Source of the DNA: Spirochaetota bacterium
GTDB lineage: Bacteria; Spirochaetota; Spirochaetia; Treponematales; UBA12059
Length of the DNA: 44,919 nucleotides
Direction of reading: 5' to 3'
Assembly: GCA_018815555.1 (NCBI GenBank)
Contig: JAHIWF010000237.1
Span: forward strand, 1-44,919
The notes under the pieces are model-generated. The model saw nothing but the letters and a program-made list of their open reading frames with translations. It made no database searches and was not told where the DNA came from. The position numbers were made by a program, and so were the translations under genes. Each line of letters starts with the position of its first letter. Within the stretch, counting starts at the first letter, position 1. This document shows positions 24,297 through 32,225 of this stretch, piece after piece.

Positions 24297-24896
24297 TCAA
24301 TATTGTCGGATTATTCCGCGCAGCTTGCCCAGAATACGCAGGTCTTGAGTGAAGATCGGACTGTAGTGGGGGTTTTCGGCAGCCAGCCGGATGCGGTCTT
24401 TTTCCCGGAAAAAGCGCTTGAGCGTAACAGAATCTTCCATCATAGCGACGATGATGTCGCCATTGGTGGCAGTATTGCGCTTTTCGATGACAGCGGTGTC
24501 GCCATCAAGAATACCGGCATTTATCATGCTGTCACCGCGTACCCGCAGTGCGAAGCAGCTGTGGCCGCCGACCATGGTACAGGGAACCGAAACGCACTCG
24601 TCAAAATTCTCGTCTGCTAAAATCGGTTTGCCTGCGGCTACATCGCCAAGCAGCGGTATTTTTATCATGCCGTTGTCGCTTGGGGCCTTGCCTACCAGTT
24701 CCATGGTTCTGGAGCGATGATTGCCGCTCTTAATGCAGCCCTTGCGTTCCAAGGCCTTAACGTGGTCATACGCACCTTTGACCGATATGGCGAAATGTTC
24801 GGCAATCTCGCGCATGGTCGGAGGATACGGTTTTTTTTCGACATAGCCTTCAATAAAAGCCAGTACTTTCTGTTGACGCTCGGTTAATGGTCTCAT
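24297..24896 (-). CDS. lexA: LexA repressor
   Basis: This 199-aa SOS repressor cuts itself when RecA-ssDNA filaments form. N-terminal winged helix: LTERQQKVLAFIEGYVEK, then PPTMREIAEHFAISVKGAYDHVKALERKG. The self-cleavage site is A88-G89 in DVAAGKP. The catalytic dyad is S123 (RVRGDSMI) and K160 (VTLKRFF). The start ATG overlaps the stop of ntrX by 4 nt and holA follows after 1 nt. Being inside a long operon with ntrX and not alone is unusual for lexA. I could not assign a LexA box in the window, as spirochaete boxes vary. Confidence 0.95.
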   Translation of the reverse strand: MRPLTERQQKVLAFIEGYVEKKPYPPTMREIAEHFAISVKGAYDHVKALERKGCIKSGNHRSRTMELVGKAPSDNGMIKIPLLGDVAAGKPILADENFDECVSVPCTMVGGHSCFALRVRGDSMINAGILDGDTAVIEKRNTATNGDIIVAMMEDSVTLKRFFREKDRIRLAAENPHYSPIFTQDLRILGKLRGIIRQY

Positions 24897-26269
24897 TCCC
24901 CTGCCTCGATACTGTATTTCTTTATTTTGGCGTGAAGATTGCTCGGATAGATGCCCATGGTTTCAGCTGCCTTGGAGATAGTATAGCCTGACTTTCGCAG
25001 ATTGTGAACAAGGTAAAGTCGTTCAAAGTTATCTTTTGCCTCGGCAAGTTTGATGCCTAAAAGCGGTTCCAGGCGCAGATCGGTCTGTGCTTCGGGCGCA
25101 GCAAGTACTTCCGGAGTTTTGCCGAGCAGACTGCATACAGTTTCCGCCGAGATTTCCGCTTCGTCGCTGAGAATAATCAGCCGCTCCATGAAATTACGCA
25201 GTTCGCGGACATTACCCGGCCAGAGATGGCTTTTAAGAGCTGTACTTGCCTCTTCGGAGAAATGCCGGCCATGTTTGCCCACAAGTTCGGCCAGGAAGCA
25301 TTCTGCCAGCGCTTCGATGTCATCCAGCCGCTCGCGCAGAGCTGGCATTCGAATAGGCAGCACATTCAGGCGGAAAAAAAGATCCTCGCGGAAAGTACCG
25401 GCCTGTATTTCTGCCTGCAGGTCCTTGTTGGTGGCGGCGATAACCCGCACATCCACCTCGATGGAGCTTTCTCCGCCCAGACGTTCGAAACGCATATCCT
25501 GAATAACCCGGAGCACCTTTGCCTGTGCCTGCAGCGACATGTCCGCTATCTCGTCCAGGAAAATCGTTCCGGTATGGGCTACCTCAAACTTGCCCTTGCG
25601 GCGGCTGGAGGCGTCGGTAAATGCGCCTTTCTCGTGGCCGAACAGTTCACTCTCGATAAGTGTATCTGGAATGGCTGCGCAGTTTACGGCAATGAAGGGC
25701 CGGCTGGCGCGGGTAGATAATTCATGGATGCTTCGGGCTGCCAGTTCCTTGCCTGTGCCGTTTTCGCCAGTTATCAGCACCCGGGCATTGGACGTGGCCG
25801 CCTGGTCAATCTGTGCCCGGATGGTCTGAATGGCCGGAGAAGTACCATTGAGCTGGTTTGTGCCCGTGCCGGTCTGGCGCAGATGAAGATTCTCGTGCCG
25901 CAGGTCGGCAATAGCCTTGGCATTGCGTACTGCAGTAAGCAGGCGGTCGATAGACAGCGGCTTCTCTATAAAATCAAAAGCGCCTAGCTTTACCGCGTTA
26001 ACCGCCAGATCAATGCTGGCATGTCCGGAAATGATGATTATTTCTATGCTAGGCCAGTCTTTTTTTATAGCTTTAAGCACATCAATGCCGCCCATGCGTG
26101 GCAGCCAGACATCAAGAATGACAATATCTATATTTTCGTTGTGTATGATCTCAAGCCCGATTGGTCCGTCTTCGGCAGTGCGTACCTGATATTTTTCGTC
26201 TTCGAGGATGTCGCGAACAGTGTTGCGGATGCCTGGTTCATCGTCGATTATCAGAATTGTTCCTGCCAA
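24893..26269 (-). CDS. NtrC/NtrX-family sigma-54 response regulator
   Basis: This 458-aa activator works with RNA polymerase sigma-54. Receiver domain (about 1-120): acidic IIDDEPG, phospho-acceptor D53 in VILDVWLPRMGG, and conserved Lys in FIEKPL. AAA+ domain (about 140-375): Walker A GENGTGKE, sigma-54 contact loop ELFGHEKGAFTDA, Walker B TIFLDEIADM and arginine-finger region FREDLFFRLNVLPI. A C-terminal Fis-type helix-turn-helix follows (KSGYTISKAAETMGIYPSNLHAKI). The start is TTG at 26269, read with GAGG 6 nt upstream. It is paired with the upstream kinase gene (32-nt gap) and overlaps lexA. The family resembles NtrX more than NtrC; targets are unknown. Confidence 0.92.
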   Translation of the reverse strand: MAGTILIIDDEPGIRNTVRDILEDEKYQVRTAEDGPIGLEIIHNENIDIVILDVWLPRMGGIDVLKAIKKDWPSIEIIIISGHASIDLAVNAVKLGAFDFIEKPLSIDRLLTAVRNAKAIADLRHENLHLRQTGTGTNQLNGTSPAIQTIRAQIDQAATSNARVLITGENGTGKELAARSIHELSTRASRPFIAVNCAAIPDTLIESELFGHEKGAFTDASSRRKGKFEVAHTGTIFLDEIADMSLQAQAKVLRVIQDMRFERLGGESSIEVDVRVIAATNKDLQAEIQAGTFREDLFFRLNVLPIRMPALRERLDDIEALAECFLAELVGKHGRHFSEEASTALKSHLWPGNVRELRNFMERLIILSDEAEISAETVCSLLGKTPEVLAAPEAQTDLRLEPLLGIKLAEAKDNFERLYLVHNLRKSGYTISKAAETMGIYPSNLHAKIKKYSIEAGE

Positions 26270-26301
26270 ATGATCCTCATTCTTAACGTTGTTTCCAGAA
26301 C

Positions 26302-28104
26302 TTATGACTCTTGCTGGCCCGGCGAAGCGGCTGCCGGTGGATCTTCAGCCGGCAGATCAATATAAAAGACCGTTCCCAAGCCCTCGGACGATTCCAGCCG
26401 GATGGTTCCGCCATGACTGTTGACCACATGCTCGACAACAGCCAGCCCCAAGCCGGTTCCATGTTTTTTGGTAGTAAAATATGGCGAAAAGATTTTTTCG
26501 GCCAGTGCAGCCGGGATGCCATGTCCATTGTCCCGCAACTGAATCCTACAATAACGTGAATCAGCCGTTTTGACAAGGTCGGCCCGTATTTCGACCAGAC
26601 CGCGGTAATCAGTAGCGTCCGCGGCATTGGTCAGCAGATTGCCGAAGGCCTGTTTCAGATAGCCACGATCGGCTTTTACGGTGATGGTCGGGTCAATAGT
26701 GCCGATCTCGAAATGCATCGAAGGGTAGGAAGCCGAGTACAACAGCACTGTTTCCTGGACCAGGGCGGCCAGATTCAGCCAGTTTTTCTGAGCCTCAGGC
26801 AGGCGAGCAAAATCCTGAAATTCGCCCAGCAGGTTCTCCATATTTGAGGTTTCCTGCACAATGGCGATCATCGATTTTTCCAGAATCTCGCCTATCGTCG
26901 TCGGGTCATTACGGTAGCGGCGCAGTACCCGCTCAGCCGACAGTTTAATGGGGGTCAGAGGATTGCGCAGCTCATGGGCCAGTCGCCGGGCGATGTCGCG
27001 CCAAACACCAATTTTCTCGTTGCGCAGTTCGTCGTCGCGGCTGCGTTCGATGGTATCCAGCATCGAGTTAAAGCTTTCAACCAGCAATCCAGCTTCATCT
27101 CCGTGTTTGGCCAGCAGTTTTATCTGTCCAAGGCCGCTGCGCACCCGCCGGAATGCCTGCTCCAGCGAATTGATCGGCCGCAACAGCATGTCGCCCGCAG
27201 CCAGCGCAAACAGCAGAGCCAGCGTAAACAAAGGTACAATGTAGATTGTAATAAAAAATACCAAATATTGACCAAAGCCTATCGTCTGTCCGGCTATTGA
27301 TCCCATGCTGGTGCGGGCGATGGACAGGGTGCGGGCGCTTTCCTCCAGAATGTCCGGGTAGCGCATGGCGATTATGACAGCTACGCTCTGGCCAGTGCCG
27401 TCAGCTACGGCTGTGCGCAGCATAAAACGGCTCCAGCTGCCGTTCCCGGCAGCCAGCCGGGCCAGGAATCCTGCATCGAGCGCGGGCAGAATAGGTTCAG
27501 GTGTCCGGGTTTCGTTGTTTCCGGCGAAACTGAGGCTGGTTGCACCGCTACGGATTTCTACTCCCTGTATGGCCGGTTCGAATTGCTGCAATTCGCGGAG
27601 CAGTGCTGCAGCATCCGGCCCGTGCTGCTTGATCGCCTGCGGTACCAGCAGGCGGCTCAGTGTTTCCAGTCGGGTATCCTGTTCGCTGTAGTAGGCAAGC
27701 GCAAGATCGAAACTGCCGTCGATAGCTTCCTGGATGGCTGCTGTTGCCGGCAGTTCCATGGTACGCAGGGTCAGCAGGCTCATGAACAGCGAAGGCGGCC
27801 CGGCAGAAAGAATGATGGCAGATACAAAGAGTACAATCAGTTTCAGGCGCAGTCGCGAGCCCCACTCGTTGTGTTTGGCCTGTTTGAGTGATCGAATCAG
27901 ACTGGCAAAGAAAACGAACAGAAAGGCCAGGGGCAGCAGCGCCAGCAGTATTGCTGTAATCCGGCTGCCGAAATCAGGCAGTCCGGGGCTGCGCCTGAAC
28001 GCTTCCTGCAAAAAAAGAAAGGAGGAGATCAGGCTTACCAGATAAATGATGGATACGACCGCAATTTCCGGTATGCGGCGGCGGCCTTTGGCCCCGGCTA
28101 TCAT
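26302..28104 (-). CDS. NtrY-type sensor histidine kinase
   Basis: This 600-aa inner-membrane kinase is the likely partner of the NtrX-type regulator. Hydrophobic segments lie at about 13-33, 48-71, 88-112 and 278-303. A periplasmic region sits between the third and fourth. HAMP follows (about 305-360), then a PAS-less dimerisation helix with H377 in AHELRNPLTPIKLSAE and the ATPase domain with N-box QAFGNLLTNAADAT, G1 DNGHGIP, and GTGLGLAVVEHVV. Start ATG overlaps the HPr stop by 1 nt (TAATG). NtrY/NtrX pairs respond in some bacteria to nitrogen or redox signals; here linkage to HprK/HPr hints at carbon or phosphotransfer input, which is inference. Confidence 0.92.
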   Translation of the reverse strand: MIAGAKGRRRIPEIAVVSIIYLVSLISSFLFLQEAFRRSPGLPDFGSRITAILLALLPLAFLFVFFASLIRSLKQAKHNEWGSRLRLKLIVLFVSAIILSAGPPSLFMSLLTLRTMELPATAAIQEAIDGSFDLALAYYSEQDTRLETLSRLLVPQAIKQHGPDAAALLRELQQFEPAIQGVEIRSGATSLSFAGNNETRTPEPILPALDAGFLARLAAGNGSWSRFMLRTAVADGTGQSVAVIIAMRYPDILEESARTLSIARTSMGSIAGQTIGFGQYLVFFITIYIVPLFTLALLFALAAGDMLLRPINSLEQAFRRVRSGLGQIKLLAKHGDEAGLLVESFNSMLDTIERSRDDELRNEKIGVWRDIARRLAHELRNPLTPIKLSAERVLRRYRNDPTTIGEILEKSMIAIVQETSNMENLLGEFQDFARLPEAQKNWLNLAALVQETVLLYSASYPSMHFEIGTIDPTITVKADRGYLKQAFGNLLTNAADATDYRGLVEIRADLVKTADSRYCRIQLRDNGHGIPAALAEKIFSPYFTTKKHGTGLGLAVVEHVVNSHGGTIRLESSEGLGTVFYIDLPAEDPPAAASPGQQES

Positions 28105-28370
28105 TATTCTTCTTCGAAACGCTTTTCGAAGAGCAGCTGGATGGCATCTACCGCGGCTGCCTCATCTTCACCTTCGGCAATGATCCGGATTTCGGTATCA
28201 AAACCGGCTCCCAGCGTAATAATGCCCATAATACTTTTGGCATTTATGCGTGTTGTATCTTTTTCCAGAAATATTCTGGATTTAAACTTTCCGGCTGTCT
28301 GCACGATCATTGCGGCCGGCCTGGCATGGATACCGGCTCTGTTTTTGATAATGGTTGTTTTCTCAGTCAT
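28104..28370 (-). CDS. ptsH: Phosphocarrier protein HPr
   Basis: This 88-aa cytosolic phosphocarrier is the substrate of the adjacent HprK. Starting at the ATG at 28370 (GGAG 6 nt upstream) the active-site His is exactly H15 (GIHARPAA) and the regulatory serine is S46 (INAKSIMGI), both at their standard positions. An upstream TTG at 28382 would shift them. No enzyme I or PTS permease is in the window. In spirochaetes HPr and HprK occur without an obvious sugar PTS, so HPr may be a regulator here (family knowledge, not shown in the sequence). Confidence 0.96.
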   Translation of the reverse strand: MTEKTTIIKNRAGIHARPAAMIVQTAGKFKSRIFLEKDTTRINAKSIMGIITLGAGFDTEIRIIAEGEDEAAAVDAIQLLFEKRFEEE

Positions 28371-28420
28371 GCGTTGCTCCAAACCGGTAAAAATCCCGCC
28401 GGACCGACTTTGTCAGTCCG

Positions 28421-29413
28421 TTATATTGACTCATCTCTTCCGAAGTATACGGCACGGGCGCTCTCGCTCTCAAGCCATCTGAGTATATTTCTGTTGAATT
28501 CCTGGGCTGAATGATAGCCCATTTTTTTAAGCCGCTCGTTCATGGCAGCAGTTTCTACAATAATTGGTATGTTACGGCCGGGTTTTACCGGAATGTCCAG
28601 CAGCGGCACCTTTACATCAAGGATTGTATCAGTCTTTTCATCCGTTCCGATGCGGTCGTATACTTTGTTGGTGTCCCATTCTTCCAGATTGCAGATAAGT
28701 TGTACCTGCTTTTTATCGCGGATGGCGCGGACGCCGAACAGATGGGTTACATTGATGATGCCCAGGCCGCGTATTTCCATATGGTGACCAATAACCTTGT
28801 TGGCACCTGATCCCATGAGGATGTTACCGCTTACGCAGCGGATTTCCACCACATCGTCGGCTACCAGCCGATGCCCGCGTTCAATCAGTTCCAGGGCTGT
28901 TTCGCTTTTGCCTACGCCGGAATCGCCGGTTAGCAGTATGCCGATTCCGTATACCTCCACCAGAACTCCGTGTACGGTAGTTTTAGGTGCAAAAATACTG
29001 CTCAGCACCCGCATCAGCCGGTTCATGAACTCGGTGGAACTCAGCTCGGTCAGCAATACCGGACAATTGGCATTCTCGGCCATGTCCAGAAAAATAGCAT
29101 CCGGTTTTTCGTTGTTGGTAAAGATGAAGCAGGGTATGGCAAAGCTGAACAGATGGCGCAGCCCGTCGATTGAGGCTTCCTCGATAAGTTTTTTGATGTA
29201 GGCGTTTTCGCCCAAGCCCATGAGCTGTACCCGCTGCCAGGCAAAATTGTCGAAAAAACCGGAGAGAGCCAGGCCTGGCCGGTTAATGTCCGGCACGGTT
29301 ATGGCTCTCACCAGGCCTTTCCGGCCGGCAATGCAGCATAGTTCCAGCATGTCGTGGTCCTTTAGGTCCATGTCCAGAAGGTCCAGTACGGTCAGCTCTT
29401 TGTCTTCTATCAT
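28421..29413 (-). CDS. hprK: HPr kinase/phosphorylase
   Basis: This 330-aa bifunctional enzyme adds phosphate to, or removes it from, Ser46 of HPr. The N-terminal domain (about 1-130) is followed by the catalytic P-loop GDSGVGKSE (163-171), the acidic ADDVVEI (about 185-191) and the HprK signature EIRGLGIINV (about 213-222). Later motifs are VPLLDIPVKPGRNIPIIVE and the C-terminal helix. Length is normal (about 310-330 aa). It starts the minus-strand operon hprK-ptsH-ntrY-ntrX-lexA-holA and is divergent from murJ across a 443-bp repeat region. An extended -10 element lies so close to the ATG that the message may be leaderless. Confidence 0.95.
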   Translation of the reverse strand: MIEDKELTVLDLLDMDLKDHDMLELCCIAGRKGLVRAITVPDINRPGLALSGFFDNFAWQRVQLMGLGENAYIKKLIEEASIDGLRHLFSFAIPCFIFTNNEKPDAIFLDMAENANCPVLLTELSSTEFMNRLMRVLSSIFAPKTTVHGVLVEVYGIGILLTGDSGVGKSETALELIERGHRLVADDVVEIRCVSGNILMGSGANKVIGHHMEIRGLGIINVTHLFGVRAIRDKKQVQLICNLEEWDTNKVYDRIGTDEKTDTILDVKVPLLDIPVKPGRNIPIIVETAAMNERLKKMGYHSAQEFNRNILRWLESESARAVYFGRDESI

Positions 29414-29421
29414 AGCCTGAT

Positions 29422-29430
29422 TTTATAGCA
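29422..29430 (-). promoter_or_regulatory. Extended -10 promoter abutting the hprK start
   Basis: On the minus strand TGCTATAAA (29430-29422) is an extended -10 element. No good -35 is seen. Transcription would begin about 29415, only about 2 nt before the ATG at 29413, and there is no strong ribosome site (CAGGCT only), so the operon message may be leaderless. Confidence 0.4.
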
Positions 29431-29491
29431 TCGCGGCCACTTTGAAAAGCCGGAATCGGAAACCCCGCCGAACAACCCAAGGGAACCCCAA

Positions 29492-29605
29492 GGGGACAGT
29501 CCCCGTCTATGGAGTAAATTGAGTTATCCTTTATGGGGTCAGACCCTGCGCCGGTTTCCCGTGGGGTCTGACCCCACCTGTGGAGAAAATCGAGCTATCC
29601 GGGAT
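29492..29605. repeat. Palindromes and flanking direct repeat between hprK and murJ
   Basis: A GGGGACAGTCCCC palindrome lies at 29492-29504. Two further copies of the GGGGTCWGACCCC family lie at 29535-29547 (last base T) and 29563-29575. They are bracketed by an imperfect 20-bp direct repeat at 29510-29529 and 29581-29600 (17 of 20 matches, ending GTTATCC / GCTATCC). This looks like a tandem duplication carrying the same palindromes as the 317-442 cluster, or a REP-type insertion. The surrounding gap (29414-29856) has no gene apart from the tandem array further right. Confidence 0.7.
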
Positions 29606-29670
29606 GAGCAGTTCTTGGCGTGCGGGAAAAGAAGTTGCCCCTCTGGTTAGTGGAGGCAGCAGAACCAGTG

Positions 29671-29825
29671 CCGGGCTCTGCCGGGGACTGTCGGGCTCTG
29701 TCGGGGACTGTCGGGGACTGTCGGGCTCTGCCGGGGACTGTCGGGCTCTGCCGGGGACTGTCGGGCTCTGCCGGGGACTGTCGGGGACTGTCGGGGACTG
29801 TCGGGGACTGTCGGGGACTGTCCCC
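29671..29825 (+). repeat. Decanucleotide tandem array (15 units of 10 bp) before murJ
   Basis: From 29671 to 29820 the sequence is fifteen 10-bp units. Two variants alternate in blocks: TCGGGGACTG and (C/T)CGGGCTCTG, with CCGGGGACTG as a third form. The array ends in TCCCC so that a GGGGACTGTCCCC palindrome forms at 29813-29825, the same core as the palindrome at 29492-29504. Three phases of 10 bp give open reading on the plus strand in more than one frame, but codon content is low-complexity. Repeat number could change by slippage, altering spacing upstream of murJ by a non-multiple of three. Confidence 0.92.
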
Positions 29826-29856
29826 GCCGGCTAGCTGTATGCTAGAGTGGCTGCCT

Positions 29857-31470
29857 ATGAGTGATGAAGCCCAAAATCAGGCACGCAGCCGGTCTATGAT
29901 GCGCGAAAGCGGCAAGTTGTCCGCTCTTACCATGCTTTCGCGGGTGTTAGGATTGCTGCGTGAGATAACCCGCACCACCTTACTGGGTACTTCAGCCCTG
30001 GGTGAATCGTTCACGGTCGCTTTTGCTACGCCCAATTTATTCCGTCGGCTGCTGGCCGAGGGCGTCATGTCGACTGCGCTTATTCCCACCATGAAGACCT
30101 ACTTCGATGGCGAGGATGAGGCCGAAACCCGTACTTTTCTATCCGCTGCCTTTACCGCGCTCATGTTCGTCACTGCTGCGGTTGTTGCACTGGGTATGGC
30201 CGGCTCTCTGTATATCGCTCTGGCCTATGGGTTGATGAAGACGGACAGCGCGGTTGTGCAAAATGTCTCCGAAACCTCCTTTTTAATCCGCTTGATGTTC
30301 CCCTATCTGGCACTGGTGTCAGCCGGGGCTTTTCTGCAGGGTATACTAAATTCGCGCGGCAGTTTTGTGCCTTCCGGCATCGGCCCAATCCTGTTTAACC
30401 TGAGTTTTTTGCTGGTGCCGCCGTTGCTGGTGTACTGGGTGCCCAATCCGGCTCGGGCCATGGCACTTGGTGTGCTGGTCGGCGGCGTGCTGCAGGCCCT
30501 GTGCCAGTTGCCTTCTGTGCTGAAAATGGGAGTCCGCTTCGGGCTGGTAAGCCTGCCGCGGGCTTTTTCGCATCCCGGTGTAAAAAAGGTACTGCTGCTG
30601 ATGGCACCGACGCTGCTGGGTATGGCTGCCTACGAGCTGAATAGCGTGGTGTCCACCGGTTTGGCCTACGGCGTCGGTGCGGCGGTTACCCTGCAGATTT
30701 CCTTGCGCCTGCAGGAGCTGATTCTGGGGCTTTTTGTGGTCTCGATCGGCACGGTAATGCTGCCCGAGTTGTCCGGTCTGGCCGCACGGCAGGATTGGCA
30801 GCGCTTCCGCCAGCATTTCGAGCGCTCGCTGGAAGTGGTTATCCTGGTCACCCTGCCTATTGTGGTGTTTTCGCTTATGCAGCGGGTAAATATTGTGGCC
30901 GTACTCTTCCAGGGAGGCGAGTTTGATGCCGCCGCTGTTGCCGAAACGGCCGATATTTTCCTGTTTCACAGTCTGGGGCTCCTGTTTATTGCCCTGAACC
31001 GTATTATTACGCCGGCTTTTTACGCCTGCGCCGACACTAAAGGCCCGGCCTGGGCGGGAATTACCGCTTTTGTCGTCAATATACTGCTTGCCTGGTTGTT
31101 TTCGCTGCGCTTTAAGGGTAACGGCATCGCGCTGGCTTTGTCCGTGGCCAGTCTGGTCAATTTGGTGCTATTACTGGTGCTGCTGATTCGCAAGCCTATC
31201 GGCGGCCTTGGCCCGGTCTTTGGCCGCAGTTTATTGTATGCGCTGCGCCTTTTGCTTATTTCGGCTGTGGCTGCCGTTCCCACCTGGTTTGCCGGCCGTT
31301 GGTTGCAGCCGCGTTTTGCCGCTTTCAGTTCGCGTCTGCTGTTTGCCGGAGCCCCGCTGGTGCTTACTACCGTACTGTATGGCGGCATTGGCATTTTTCT
31401 GCTATGGGTGACCAGGGATCGGGTGGCAGGCTACCTTGTGGCAGTTTTCAGCCGGAAGAGTCACCGGTAG
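29857..31470 (+). CDS. murJ: Lipid II flippase MurJ
   Basis: This 537-aa inner-membrane protein moves lipid II across the membrane for peptidoglycan synthesis. The conserved start is visible as SALTMLSRVLGLLREITRTTLLG, then FTVAFATPNLFRRLLAEGVMSTALIP, the MurJ family signature. About fourteen hydrophobic segments follow, as expected for a MOP-superfamily flippase. The frame continues upstream to 29620 through the decanucleotide array, but the conserved region starts after the ATG at 29857, so the upstream part is treated as non-coding. No strong ribosome site is seen; ATG at 29839 (6 residues longer) is an alternative. Confidence 0.93.
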   Translation: MSDEAQNQARSRSMMRESGKLSALTMLSRVLGLLREITRTTLLGTSALGESFTVAFATPNLFRRLLAEGVMSTALIPTMKTYFDGEDEAETRTFLSAAFTALMFVTAAVVALGMAGSLYIALAYGLMKTDSAVVQNVSETSFLIRLMFPYLALVSAGAFLQGILNSRGSFVPSGIGPILFNLSFLLVPPLLVYWVPNPARAMALGVLVGGVLQALCQLPSVLKMGVRFGLVSLPRAFSHPGVKKVLLLMAPTLLGMAAYELNSVVSTGLAYGVGAAVTLQISLRLQELILGLFVVSIGTVMLPELSGLAARQDWQRFRQHFERSLEVVILVTLPIVVFSLMQRVNIVAVLFQGGEFDAAAVAETADIFLFHSLGLLFIALNRIITPAFYACADTKGPAWAGITAFVVNILLAWLFSLRFKGNGIALALSVASLVNLVLLLVLLIRKPIGGLGPVFGRSLLYALRLLLISAVAAVPTWFAGRWLQPRFAAFSSRLLFAGAPLVLTTVLYGGIGIFLLWVTRDRVAGYLVAVFSRKSHR

Positions 31471-31504
31471 AATGGGTCTGTTTAGACTGTGCGTTTTTTT
31501 AAAC

Positions 31505-31523
31505 AGCCTGCCCGGCTTTTTTT
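31505..31523 (+). terminator. Candidate terminator after murJ
   Basis: Short stem AGCC (31505-31508) / GGCT (31514-31517) with loop TGCCC, followed by TTTTTT. Stem is only 4 bp of GC plus A/T pairs, so it is modest, but it lies between murJ and the tRNA-Thr promoter. Confidence 0.45.
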
Positions 31524-31545
31524 GAACTTGGTACGCCATCTGCTA

Positions 31546-31574
31546 TTGACAAAATAGTCCCTAATTGATATTGT
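31546..31574 (+). promoter_or_regulatory. Promoter of the tRNA-Thr/rpmG/tRNA-Trp/secE/nusG unit
   Basis: Perfect TTGACA (31546-31551), 17-bp spacer and TATTGT (31569-31574; 4 of 6). Transcription would start near 31581, 8 nt before the tRNA-Thr. Confidence 0.65.
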
Positions 31575-31588
31575 ACCACCGCTGTAAC

Positions 31589-31661
31589 GCCCTTGTAGCT
31601 CAGTAGGTAGAGCACATCCATGGTAAGGATGAGGTCAGCGGTTCGATTCCGCTCGAGGGCT
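31589..31661 (+). tRNA. tRNA-Thr (GGT anticodon)
   Basis: Cloverleaf is clear: acceptor GCCCTTG pairs with CGAGGGC, D-arm TAGCTCAGTAGGTAGAGCA, anticodon stem CATCC/GGATG with loop ATGGTAA (anticodon GGT after U33), and T-arm with GGTTCGATTCC. The discriminator base is T and CCA is not encoded. It lies 176 nt before rpmG and is probably processed from the same transcript. Confidence 0.95.
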
Positions 31662-31836
31662 GTATCCCAGGCTTAGTTGTACGAGTCCAGGTGTGGTTCA
31701 GGATGTCTGGTTTGAGCGTTCAGGAATGGCGCGTTCCAGGCTCTTTTTTTTAATGGTGTGGCAGCCTGCTGTGCGCTATGAACCCTCCGGCTGTTGGCTC
31801 AGTCTGTCAGTTGTTTTTGTATGGAAGGAAAGACCC

Positions 31837-32013
31837 ATGGCTACCAAGAAGAAGCAAACTATCGAGACTATCGCTCTTGCCTGTAGTGAGTGCAAGCGCC
31901 GCAACTATACTACTACCAAAAACCGCAAGACCCAGCAGGAAAAGCTGGAACTTATGAAGTATTGCCGCTGGGAGCGCAAGCATACCCTGCATAAAGAAAC
32001 CAAGGTAAAATAA
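31837..32013 (+). CDS. rpmG: 50S ribosomal protein L33
   Basis: This 58-aa protein of the large ribosomal subunit matches L33 throughout: [20 protein letters not shown] and a C-terminal [15 protein letters not shown]. The zinc-ribbon form has CxxC...CxxC; here the first CxxC is intact but the second pair reads Cys-Arg-Trp-Glu, so the fourth ligand is Glu. The ATG at 31837 follows a GGAAGGA ribosome site; the frame extends to 31693 but that part is not conserved. It sits between two tRNA genes. Confidence 0.95.
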   Translation: MATKKKQTIETIALACSECKRRNYTTTKNRKTQQEKLELMKYCRWERKHTLHKETKVK

Positions 32014-32072
32014 GTTTGTGCTTAGCCCCGTTCCGGCGGGGTTACCGGAGCGGTTGGTTCTGTTCCGTACCT

Positions 32073-32145
32073 AGGCCAGTAGCTCTAATGGTAGAGCGTC
32101 GGTCTCCAAAACCGAATGTTGAGGGTTCGAGTCCTTCCTGGCCTG
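32073..32145 (+). tRNA. tRNA-Trp (CCA anticodon)
   Basis: Acceptor AGGCCAG pairs with CTGGCCT; D-arm AGCTCTAATGGTAGAGC, anticodon stem TCGGT/ACCGA with loop CTCCAAA (anticodon CCA), and T-arm GGTTCGAGTCC. Discriminator base is G and CCA is not encoded. tRNA-Trp next to rpmG and secE is a common bacterial arrangement. Confidence 0.96.
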
Positions 32146-32225
32146 TTCGTTCCTGATTTTACCCGAAACTTGTGTGCTGCATGAGTCTGCGTCGGCCTTG
32201 CTTTTGCCGGCTTTAAGGAGTTCAT

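Noticed and set aside
29671-29825. CRISPR array
   Set aside because: Units are 10 bp with no spacers and no cas genes nearby.
29620-29856. N-terminal extension of MurJ through the repeat array
   Set aside because: The frame is open, but the sequence is a low-complexity translation of the 10-bp repeat with no MurJ similarity; MurJ conservation starts after the ATG at 29857.
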